Origin: Calditrichota bacterium
Lineage (GTDB): Bacteria > Zhuqueibacterota > Zhuqueibacteria > Oleimicrobiales > Geothermoviventaceae
DNA length: 5,272 nt
Assembly (NCBI GenBank): GCA_013152765.1
Contig: JAADFT010000196.1
Location: 1-5,272 of the forward strand
Direction of reading: 5' to 3'
Of this stretch, positions 1-5,272 are shown one piece after another; the first letter of the stretch is position 1; each line of letters begins with the position of its first letter. Below the pieces are notes generated by a model. The model was not told the origin of the DNA and made no database searches. It worked only from the letters and a program-made list of their open reading frames with translations. The position numbers and the translations under genes were made by a program.

Positions 1-14
1 CTAATATCCTTGGC

Positions 15-27
15 GGCGCTTCGCGCC
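15..27. repeat. Hairpin GGCGC-TTC-GCGCC
   Basis: A perfect 5-bp GC stem (15-19 with 23-27) closes a TTC triloop. An alternative register pairs TGGCG at 11-15 with CGCCA at 24-28. Confidence 0.65.
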
Positions 28-31
28 ACCA

Positions 32-53
32 TGCAACGACAGGAGTCGTTGCA
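32..53. repeat. Hairpin with 9-bp stem TGCAACGAC, loop AGGA
   Basis: TGCAACGAC (32-40) pairs perfectly with GTCGTTGCA (45-53) around the tetraloop AGGA. Its right arm runs straight into the recurring shoulder GCACTCCA (51-58). Confidence 0.85.
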
Positions 54-78
54 CTCCAAGCGATTTTCTGGAGTGCAA
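49..78. repeat. Inverted repeat TTGCACTCCA / TGGAGTGCAA
   Basis: A perfect 10-bp inverted repeat pairs 49-58 with 69-78 around a 10-nt loop. It shares bases with the hairpins at 32-53 and 75-94, so it cannot form at the same time as either of them. Confidence 0.8.
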
Positions 79-107
79 AATCTCCCGATTTTGCGACGGG
101 CTTGGAG
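54..107. repeat. 54-bp unit bounded by CTCCAAGC / GCTTGGAG
   Basis: CTCCAAGC (54-61) is the exact reverse complement of GCTTGGAG (100-107). The enclosed bases contain GATTTT (62-67) and the hairpin at 75-94. The unit looks like a small element with terminal inverted repeats, and its stem would stack directly on the hairpin at 32-53. Confidence 0.6.
75..94. repeat. Hairpin GCAAAATC-TCCC-GATTTTGC
   Basis: A perfect 8-bp stem (75-82 with 87-94) closes the tetraloop TCCC. A copy of the left arm, GCAAAATC, recurs at 359-366 without its partner arm. Confidence 0.85.
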
Positions 108-120
108 ACCCGGTCACGTA

Positions 121-140
121 GCGCGAGCTTTAGCTCGTGC
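121..140. repeat. Hairpin GCGCGAGC-TTTA-GCTCGTGC
   Basis: An 8-bp stem with one G-T pair (121-128 with 133-140) closes the loop TTTA. Its 14-base core CGAGCTTTAGCTCG (124-137) is repeated in reverse orientation at 322-335. Confidence 0.85.
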
Positions 141-217
141 GAAGGAGAGGCAAAAGCACGCCTACCGCTGGGACGGCCGCGGGTGGACATTCCGAGCGTT
201 GCCCTACAGCCTTCAAA

Positions 218-235
218 GCGGCAGCGAGCTGCCGC
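218..235. repeat. Hairpin GCGGCAG-CGAG-CTGCCGC
   Basis: A perfect 7-bp stem (218-224 with 229-235) closes the tetraloop CGAG. It is flanked by AAA on the left and followed by ACTCCAAA on the right, giving the same GCACTCCA shoulder (234-241) as at 51-58. Confidence 0.85.
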
Positions 236-245
236 ACTCCAAACT

Positions 246-261
246 GTCCGCGGAGGCGGAC
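246..261. repeat. Hairpin GTCCGC-GGAG-GCGGAC
   Basis: A perfect 6-bp stem (246-251 with 256-261) closes the tetraloop GGAG. It lies 10 bases after the previous hairpin. Confidence 0.75.
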
Positions 262-272
262 CAGGAAACGCA

Positions 273-294
273 GCCGGGGAGTTCACTCCCCGGC
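273..294. repeat. Strong hairpin GCCGGGGAG-TTCA-CTCCCCGGC
   Basis: A perfect 9-bp, very GC-rich stem (273-281 with 286-294) closes the loop TTCA. An outer 7-bp pairing, GAAACGC (265-271) with GCGTTTC (309-315), can enclose it. It is the most stable-looking hairpin downstream of the operon. Read on the minus strand it is followed by TGCGTTTCC, which is not a real T-tract, so it could slow or end transcription or protect the 3' end, but it is not a canonical terminator. Confidence 0.85.
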
Positions 295-321
295 GCTCCA
301 GAAAAGCCGCGTTTCTCTTGC

Positions 322-335
322 CGAGCTAAAGCTCG
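322..335. repeat. Hairpin CGAGC-TAAA-GCTCG
   Basis: A perfect 5-bp stem (322-326 with 331-335) closes the loop TAAA. It is the exact reverse complement of the core of the hairpin at 121-140, so the two copies face each other. Confidence 0.8.
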
Positions 336-351
336 CCCCGGGTAAAGCCTC

Positions 352-362
352 TTGCTTCGCAA
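352..362. repeat. Small hairpin TTGC-TTC-GCAA
   Basis: A 4-bp stem (352-355 with 359-362) closes a TTC triloop, like the loop at 20-22. It is weak alone and is listed because it continues the pattern of the region. Confidence 0.4.
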
Positions 363-433
363 AATCCAGCATTCCGGCACTTCCGCTGCTGAAGCCTCGG
401 TGGTGCGAGACGGCCGGATTCTCCGTGACCCGA

Positions 434-2053
434 CTACAGGTTGAAGCGGTGATCCAGAGTGACGCTGCCCAGCATTTCGTGGTAGGTGGCAGCACCGCGC
501 AGGTAGTCCGTGCGGCGGAACATCAGCGAAAGAGCGTCGGCGCGTGTGAGCGACCAGCGGAATCCAACGCGGGACACAACCGACGTGTAGCCTGTACCGC
601 GCCGCACACCCACGTTCAGGTGGTTCGTGATTCGCTTCCGCGGCAAACGGTGCCGCGCCGAGAACCCAAAAATCCCCACCTGAACCTTTTGACCGCGGAA
701 TTCGTTGTTTGCCGTCCCCAACGAAATCCCCGCCACAAAGTTTCGCCACCACTCAACGTCCCAGCGCACAGTCGTGTTCGACACGTCGTACTCGCCCTGC
801 CAGCGCTCCGAGCGCTGTTCCGTGTGCGAAAACCGGAACGTGTGCTGCCGCCCCAGGAGCTGAAAGCGTTGCGTGAGTCCCCCGTTGTAACGCTGGCCCT
901 GGAAAACAACCCGCATCGAATCCTCGCGGATCTGCGTTCCCAGCCCCACACTCAGGTTGAGAGAAGTAGACCGCCACGGCTTCGCCTGGAGTGTCGTGGT
1001 CCAGAACTGTCGACCGTTTGTGGTGGTCTTCTCGTTTTGCAGGTTGTCCCGGTAGCGCGTAAATCTGCTGCGAAGGCTCAGCCGGCCCCGGATGATGTGG
1101 ACCGTGCCGCTCAGATTCAGATTCACCCGGTCGTTCACCGCGTAGGGCATGGCCAGGGAAACGAAGCCGGGACCCAGGCGGTTGTACTGGGCCCGCAGCG
1201 TGGCACGGCGACTTCGGAAACCGAACATCACACGGTAGGCGTAGTCCGCGCGCGAGCTCACCCGCGGGGTGAAGTAGCGAGTCAGCAGGTTGTACGCTTT
1301 GTCCATCCCCTGGGGGAGTTGCTCGCGAATCAGCGAGTCGGCGCTTGGGGATCGCAAGTCACGCGTGTGCAGACTTCCGGCTCCCTCCACAAGTAGCGTC
1401 AGGTGTCGCCGAAAAAGGCTGATGCCCAACCGACCCACAAACAACAGATTCTCCTGAGGCGTCACGGTGGTTGTGGTTGAGCTCGTAGTGTCGTCCGCTG
1501 CTTTCAGCAAGCCGACTTCGAGGAGATTGCCGTTTTCCCTGCCGATTCCGACCTGCGCCGCCCACATGTTCCGACGAAACGCTTCGCCGGGGACCGAACG
1601 TCGACTCTGTCCCTTGAAGACTGACAAACGAAAAATGCCCGGCCGCAGGTCGACACCCGCACCCCGCACGCGCACGCCGCTTACGAAGTAGTTCAAACGC
1701 GGGTAAAAGTCGCCCAGGTGCAGCGTGATCCAGCGCCAGTGTGGGTCAATTCCTAAGCGGTTGTAAGACTGCCGGAATTGCGTCTCCTCCGTCGACACCA
1801 CCACTTCGAAGGGAAAGGTCAGCCCCAAAGCCGTTACGGTCGGCCGAAAGTACAGGCGCCCGGTGGTTGGGTCGCGCCTTCCCTCCCGACCCTGCATGTG
1901 GTACACCTCGCCGTAGGTACCGAGCGACCCGGAAACACCCAACCAGCGAGAGCCAGCCTGAACCTCCACCGCCGTCAGTACCAGCACCCCCGCAACCAGC
2001 CAGAGGAAACTTCGTCGTACGCCCCGCGCCCTCTCGTTGTCTTTCCTCGCCAT
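434..2053 (-). CDS. Predicted outer-membrane beta-barrel protein
   Basis: This gene encodes 539 residues. I chose the ATG at 2053 because it gives a proper signal peptide: a basic n-region with RR at 13-14, hydrophobic core FLWLVAGVLVLTAV, and cleavage near VQA|GS at 33-34. It also has a purine-rich leader (AAAGGGGAAAG) just upstream and clears the TPR gene by 37 bases. The frame stays open upstream to 2221, but that part overlaps the TPR coding sequence and reads as junk. The mature protein is a long run of alternating polar and hydrophobic strands rich in R, Y, F, W and T, with short turns and no hydrophobic helix, as expected of a barrel. Notable stretches are LGDFYP (113-118) followed by GVRVRGAGVD (126-135), a Thr/Ser-rich loop (189-197), and YNRLGPGFVSLAMPY (290-304). 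It ends HRFNL, not in the usual terminal aromatic. The arrangement GD...RGRG-like resembles usher or pore barrels, but I cannot name a family. It is probably the outer-membrane partner of the FN3 and TPR proteins. Confidence 0.87.
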   Translation of the reverse strand: MARKDNERARGVRRSFLWLVAGVLVLTAVEVQAGSRWLGVSGSLGTYGEVYHMQGREGRRDPTTGRLYFRPTVTALGLTFPFEVVVSTEETQFRQSYNRLGIDPHWRWITLHLGDFYPRLNYFVSGVRVRGAGVDLRPGIFRLSVFKGQSRRSVPGEAFRRNMWAAQVGIGRENGNLLEVGLLKAADDTTSSTTTTVTPQENLLFVGRLGISLFRRHLTLLVEGAGSLHTRDLRSPSADSLIREQLPQGMDKAYNLLTRYFTPRVSSRADYAYRVMFGFRSRRATLRAQYNRLGPGFVSLAMPYAVNDRVNLNLSGTVHIIRGRLSLRSRFTRYRDNLQNEKTTTNGRQFWTTTLQAKPWRSTSLNLSVGLGTQIREDSMRVVFQGQRYNGGLTQRFQLLGRQHTFRFSHTEQRSERWQGEYDVSNTTVRWDVEWWRNFVAGISLGTANNEFRGQKVQVGIFGFSARHRLPRKRITNHLNVGVRRGTGYTSVVSRVGFRWSLTRADALSLMFRRTDYLRGAATYHEMLGSVTLDHRFNL

Positions 2054-2067
2054 CTTTCCCCTTTCGT
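2054..2067 (-). promoter_or_regulatory. Weak ribosome-binding site of the barrel gene
   Basis: On the minus strand the bases before the ATG read ACGAAAGGGGAAAG. The GGGG lies 4 nt from the start codon. This is purine-rich but not a canonical AGGAGG at ideal spacing. It supports the ATG at 2053 over the upstream in-frame GTG codons near 2086-2100, which would add a polar N-terminal extension before the signal peptide. Confidence 0.4.
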
Positions 2068-2090
2068 CCCCGTGCCCGTTCTGCGTCACC

Positions 2091-4079
2091 TCACCCACCA
2101 CCCTCAACCTGCTGGCGGGCTTTTTCCAGGTACTTCCGCAGCAGCGCCCAGTCCGGGTGAAACCTGGCCATCCGCTCCCACGTGCGTACCAGCTCGCGCA
2201 TTTTCCCCATCTTGCCGGCAAGCCGAATCAGAGCTTCGTAAACAGCTTCGTCCTTGGGGTTCAAAGCCAGGGCTCGCTCGTAGGCCCGAAACGCCTCGTG
2301 GTCACGCCCCAGGTGCTCAAGCACCCGCCCCAGTCCTTTCTGGGCCTCCTCAACCGACGGATCCAGCGAAATCAACCGACGGTAGAACTCCGCTGCCTGA
2401 TCCCAGTCGCCCCTGTCCTCCGCAATCTGTGCACGAAGAAGCCAGAGCGCCTTCGCGCCAGGGTACCGCTTCAGGAGGTCTTCAATCAAAGTATCGAACC
2501 GATTCCCCTGAACTTGACGAAGAGCCGTCGCCGCGCGTTTTAGAATTTCTCTGGTCTGTCGCAGCTTTTGCACCGATTCAGACATCCCCTGAAACTGGTC
2601 TGCCCGGAAATCGTGAATCTGCTGCAAACCAGCACGCAGGTTGCTTTCGAGCGTCGCGACCGTCCGCACAGCTTTCACAAGAGCACGCTTTTCGAGGCGC
2701 AGAAATGTGGCCGTGTCCCCGCGGGCGAGCGCCATCTGAGCTAACTCGTGGTAAGGCGTGGGGTCGCTGGTGCCCGCCTCCAACGCTTCTTCGAAACAGT
2801 GTTTTGCCTGCTCAGTTTGCCACCGCTTTGCGTGAATTTTCCCCATCTGGATCCAGGGCTCCGCCCACAGGGAGTCCCGAGCTACGGCTTCCTGGTAGGC
2901 GTCGAGTGCTGCGTCGAAACGGCCGAGCGCCGTTTCTGCCTGCCCCAGCGCGTACCAGACGTGCGGATCTTCTCCGGCAACTTCCGTCAGTCGCTTCAGA
3001 GTGGCTTCCGCCGCTTTCCAGTCCCGCGCGCGGCGCTGCGCTTCGGCCAGACGGCGAAGCAGTGACACGTCGTTGGGTCGCGTCTGGAGAAGGTGCTCGT
3101 AGACTTTTGCGGCTTCTTCCCACTTGCCCTCAGCTTCCCAGGCACTGGCGATGGCCAGCCAGGCAGACGTGTCGTTGGGGACATTTTGCAGAAACCGCTG
3201 CCAGGTTTGCCTCACTCCTTCGTAGTTGAGGTGATCCCAGTAGTACTGCGCAACGGCCTCGAACACACGGCGGTCGGTGGGATGCCGCACCATGAGACTG
3301 TCGTAAAGCGCCAGGGCTTTGCCGTGCTGGTGGGCCATCCGGTAGAGCAACGCCAGGTCCAGCGCCAGACTCACGCTGTCCGGGTGCTGCTGAACCAAAG
3401 GCTCAATCGAGGCCACCAGCCCCTTTACGTCACCTTTGCGCTGAAACGCGGCGGCTTGAAGTTTCAGGAGCGTCTCGTCGGCGGGATGGTCGCGGAGGGC
3501 TGCCTGCACAACCTGAAGGGCCGAATCCACCTTGCCCAGTTGCAGCAAAGCACCCGCCAGGTTCTGTGCAGGACGCGTGTCCTCCGGAAGGTAGGTCAGG
3601 GCCTGGCGGTAAAAAGAAACCGCTTTCTTGAGATCCCCTTTCCTCTGGGCTTCCACGCCCGCGTTCAGTAACGCTGCTCCGAGACCCTGGCGCAACTCCG
3701 AACGGAACGGTTCCTTTTCGACCGCCCGTTTCAGCCACCGAGCGGCCAGGGCGTACTTTCCCAGGCTGGCGTAAACAGCGCCGAGAGCAGCGGCCACGTC
3801 CGCGTCCTCGGGGTAAACCCGGGCTGCTTTTTCAAGTACCTCACGAGCGACTTCCCACTCCTCCAGTTCGGAGGCGCAGCGGGCAGCCAGCAGCGCCGCC
3901 TGCTTGTTGGCCGGCTCCTGCCGCAAAGCCTGCTGGAAGAACGAGAGAGCGAGCTCGGTCTCCCCTCGCCGAAGGGCTTCGAGCCCCTCCTGGAAAGCAT
4001 TTTGTTCCTGCCCCCGAGCGAGAGGCCCGACCAGGAGCCAGCCGAGGACGACCAGAAGGACCGCGTGTCTCCGCCTCAT
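2091..4079 (-). CDS. Secreted tetratricopeptide-repeat (TPR) protein
   Basis: This gene encodes 662 residues. The ATG at 4079 overlaps the FN3 gene stop as ATGA. No Shine-Dalgarno-like sequence precedes it, which fits translational coupling. Residues 1-23 form a signal peptide: RRR, then a hydrophobic core LLVVLGWLLVGPL, with likely cleavage at ARG|QE. About thirteen TPR units of 34 residues run from about 27 to 470, with typical signatures such as W-(x)-A-A and a closing P (EPANKQ, YPEDAD, LPEDTR, HPADET, RPNDVS). A helical, non-canonical stretch at about 470-545 interrupts them. Three more units follow (about 545-578, 579-612, 613-646), and the tail is rich in K, R and G. TPR solenoids bind other proteins, so a periplasmic or surface-exposed assembly role beside the FN3 and barrel proteins is likely. 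No enzymatic domain is seen. The family assignment is firm, but the partner and process are unknown. Confidence 0.95.
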   Translation of the reverse strand: MRRRHAVLLVVLGWLLVGPLARGQEQNAFQEGLEALRRGETELALSFFQQALRQEPANKQAALLAARCASELEEWEVAREVLEKAARVYPEDADVAAALGAVYASLGKYALAARWLKRAVEKEPFRSELRQGLGAALLNAGVEAQRKGDLKKAVSFYRQALTYLPEDTRPAQNLAGALLQLGKVDSALQVVQAALRDHPADETLLKLQAAAFQRKGDVKGLVASIEPLVQQHPDSVSLALDLALLYRMAHQHGKALALYDSLMVRHPTDRRVFEAVAQYYWDHLNYEGVRQTWQRFLQNVPNDTSAWLAIASAWEAEGKWEEAAKVYEHLLQTRPNDVSLLRRLAEAQRRARDWKAAEATLKRLTEVAGEDPHVWYALGQAETALGRFDAALDAYQEAVARDSLWAEPWIQMGKIHAKRWQTEQAKHCFEEALEAGTSDPTPYHELAQMALARGDTATFLRLEKRALVKAVRTVATLESNLRAGLQQIHDFRADQFQGMSESVQKLRQTREILKRAATALRQVQGNRFDTLIEDLLKRYPGAKALWLLRAQIAEDRGDWDQAAEFYRRLISLDPSVEEAQKGLGRVLEHLGRDHEAFRAYERALALNPKDEAVYEALIRLAGKMGKMRELVRTWERMARFHPDWALLRKYLEKARQQVEGGG
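4076..4079 (-). promoter_or_regulatory. ATGA stop/start overlap (translational coupling)
   Basis: The TGA stop of the FN3 gene and the ATG start of the TPR gene share the four bases ATGA on the minus strand. The sequence before it (ACGCGGTACGACCGAA) has no Shine-Dalgarno-like motif. Ribosomes finishing the FN3 reading frame probably reinitiate here, which would tie the output of the two proteins together. Confidence 0.75.
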
Positions 4080-5272
4080 TTCGGTCGTACCGCGTTTTTC
4101 CAGGCGCTCTCGTTGCCGGAGGTGTCGACCGCGCGCACCTTGTACCAGTGCTTTGCCGTGCCGGCCGGGTCTACAAAGCGACGCTCTCGCAAAGGTTTGC
4201 TGTTCAACTTCTCGAACACACCCGTGGGCAGCTCGGAGCGGTACACGTAGTAGCCCGCAAGGTCGCTCGCGATCACGCGTCCCCAGGTCACCTCCACGCC
4301 GGAGTCCAGCAGTCGTGCCGCCAGATCGCGCGGCGAAGGCGGCGGTACACGGTCCTTCACCACGAGGGCACGCCGCCGCGGCTTGCTCTCGTTCCCCTTG
4401 GAGTCCACCGCACTTACGCTGTAGGTCAGGCTGGCGCCCTTTCTCACCCTGGCGTCGACGTACTCCCTGGCGGTGGCTGCCAGCTCAGCTAAGAGGGAGT
4501 CCTGGCCCGGCCCACGCGCTCTGTAGACGCGGTAGGCCTTCACGTCAAGCGACGGACTGGCGCCCCAGGCGACGAGCACACGCCGTCCGTCCACACTGCG
4601 CACCGTCAGACTGACGGGCGGATCCGGCGCGCGCCAGTCCGGCACCTCCACCTGGACGGGCTCGCTCTGACTCTTGTTCCCGGACTTGTCCACGGCCACG
4701 ACAGCGACCCAGAGAGGCATGCCGGGCGTCAGGTACTGGGGGCCCTCGCTGAATTCTCTTGCGTCAGCGGGCAGAGGCTCGTAGGTGGCGCGGCCAAGCC
4801 GGTTCGGGTCTGTTCCGCGGAACACGTGGTAGCCAGCCACATCTTTCGACGGCGAAGGGCGCCACTGGACACGCAGGCCTTTTGGACCGGCAGTAGCCTT
4901 CACTGACGCAGGCGGCAACGGTGGCTCGGCGTCCGAAACGCGTGCGGAAACTGCGTTCGAAAGCTCGCTCTCGTTTCCTGACGAATCGACCGCGGAAACA
5001 CGGTAGAAGAAAGTCTGCGCCTTTGGGACGGTTTGGTCGACAAAAAACGGCTCGTCAGCGGGAATGTCGCCCGAAATCTTTTCTGGTTTGTCTCGCGGTG
5101 AAAGCGACCGGTACACCCGGTAGCTGGCCACGTCAAGCTCCGGACTGAGCGCCCAGCTCAGACGCACGCTTCCTGTGTCCGACAGGGCGATCACACCTTT
5201 TGGCGGAGATGGCGGTACCTTGTCCACTGGCGTTACGGTCACAACATTCGAGCGCGGTCCCTCACGCCCCAA
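4076..5272 (-). CDS. Fibronectin type III repeat protein, N-terminally partial
   Basis: The window holds the C-terminal 398 residues of a larger protein. The reading frame is open to the right edge. Its first codon here is TTG, and the first residues (GREGPRSNVVTVTP) read as the last strand of a preceding FN3 domain, so the true start lies outside. Four FN3 domains follow in tandem at about residues 20-113, 114-213, 214-308 and 309-398. Each opens with a PP-rich linker, has a central W, then a YRVYR-like strand (51, 148, 247, 341), and ends with an AVDxSGNES-type strand (94, 193, 288, 381). FN3 domains are beta-sandwich binding or spacer modules, common in secreted and surface proteins. No catalytic domain, membrane anchor or C-terminal sorting domain is visible, and the protein stops as the fourth domain closes. 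Its stop overlaps the start of the TPR gene (ATGA), which suggests coupled translation and shared function. Export is inferred from domain type and neighbours, since its N-terminus is not visible. Confidence 0.95.
   Translation of the reverse strand: MGREGPRSNVVTVTPVDKVPPSPPKGVIALSDTGSVRLSWALSPELDVASYRVYRSLSPRDKPEKISGDIPADEPFFVDQTVPKAQTFFYRVSAVDSSGNESELSNAVSARVSDAEPPLPPASVKATAGPKGLRVQWRPSPSKDVAGYHVFRGTDPNRLGRATYEPLPADAREFSEGPQYLTPGMPLWVAVVAVDKSGNKSQSEPVQVEVPDWRAPDPPVSLTVRSVDGRRVLVAWGASPSLDVKAYRVYRARGPGQDSLLAELAATAREYVDARVRKGASLTYSVSAVDSKGNESKPRRRALVVKDRVPPPSPRDLAARLLDSGVEVTWGRVIASDLAGYYVYRSELPTGVFEKLNSKPLRERRFVDPAGTAKHWYKVRAVDTSGNESAWKNAVRPK

Larger units (their letters stand above)
1..433. 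repeat. Non-coding region packed with small hairpins
   Basis: This stretch follows the barrel gene and holds no credible gene. Open frames here are short or are antisense run-ons. At least nine short hairpins lie between 15 and 362. Most have 5-9 bp perfect stems and 4-nt loops (AGGA, TCCC, TTTA, CGAG, GGAG, TTCA, TAAA). The stem sequences are mostly unrelated. Shoulder sequences recur: GCACTCCA at 51 and 234, with its reverse complement at 69, and CTCCAGAAAA at 296, with its reverse complement at 64. GCAAAATC occurs at 75 and 359, and AAGCCTC at 345 and 392. This looks like a mosaic of small palindromic intergenic repeats. It may continue past the left edge. From 367 to 433 only a weak TCCGGC/GCCGGA pairing (373-378 with 413-418) is seen. 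Confidence 0.8.

Noticed and set aside
32..140. tRNA or other known structured RNA gene
   Set aside because: The stems do not match tRNA arm lengths, and no T-loop or anticodon-arm signature is present. I recognise no known RNA family.
273..294. Canonical intrinsic terminator for the operon
   Set aside because: The stem is strong, but neither strand has a T-tract after it, and it is about 140 bases past the barrel stop. It is kept only as a hairpin with possible terminator-like effect.
10..345. Plus-strand small ORF of 111 codons in the left region
   Set aside because: It is a translation through nested palindromes. Such repeats commonly stay open by chance, and no ribosome site or domain is seen.
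15..362. CRISPR array
   Set aside because: The hairpins have different stem sequences, irregular spacing and no constant repeat with uniform spacers.
213..752. Minus-strand frame of 179 codons covering the barrel gene end and the hairpin array
   Set aside because: It is out of frame with the barrel gene and its product is shaped by palindromes and composition. It has no family resemblance.
137..1396. Plus-strand open frame of 419 codons
   Set aside because: It lies antisense to the barrel gene and runs through the hairpin array. Its product is compositionally random with no domain. GC-rich codon bias on the minus strand explains it.
2054..2221. Upstream N-terminal extension of the barrel gene to 2221
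   Set aside because: It overlaps the TPR coding sequence, reads as junk rich in W, C, R and G, and would bury the signal peptide. The ATG at 2053 is better.
1778..3229. Plus-strand open frame of 483 codons
   Set aside because: It is antisense across the end of the TPR gene and the start of the barrel gene. It is P/R/S-rich with no recognisable domain, and the minus-strand genes here are clear.

Overview
This is a GC-rich bacterial window. Three genes on the minus strand fill about 92% of it, and a non-coding stretch at the left end (1-433) is crowded with short perfect hairpins. Transcription runs right to left. The order is a fibronectin type III (FN3) repeat protein (N-terminus beyond the right edge), a secreted tetratricopeptide-repeat (TPR) protein, and a predicted outer-membrane beta-barrel protein. 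The first two genes overlap by four bases (ATGA). The third starts 37 bases after the second stops. This spacing indicates one operon.

Two of the three products carry a visible N-terminal export signal, and the third is built only of FN3 domains. The set therefore looks like an envelope or surface module: an extracytoplasmic FN3 scaffold, a periplasmic TPR protein-interaction solenoid, and an outer-membrane barrel. No enzyme signature was seen in any of them. The substrate or purpose of the module cannot be read from the sequence.

The organism is Gram-negative, because it has an outer-membrane barrel. The style of the FN3 repeats (AVDxSGNES) and of the barrel (a GDFYP...RVRGAGVD stretch and an NRLGPGFVSL stretch) reminds me of high-GC lineages of the Fibrobacterota-Chlorobiota-Bacteroidota group and related candidate phyla. 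This placement is inference from memory and is low confidence.

The 1-433 region has no credible gene. It holds at least nine short hairpins, most with 4-nt loops and 5-9 bp perfect stems of unrelated sequence. Several are joined by recurring shoulder sequences (GCACTCCA, CTCCAGAAAA). This is the most unusual part of the window. It looks like a composite of small palindromic repeat elements placed downstream of the operon.
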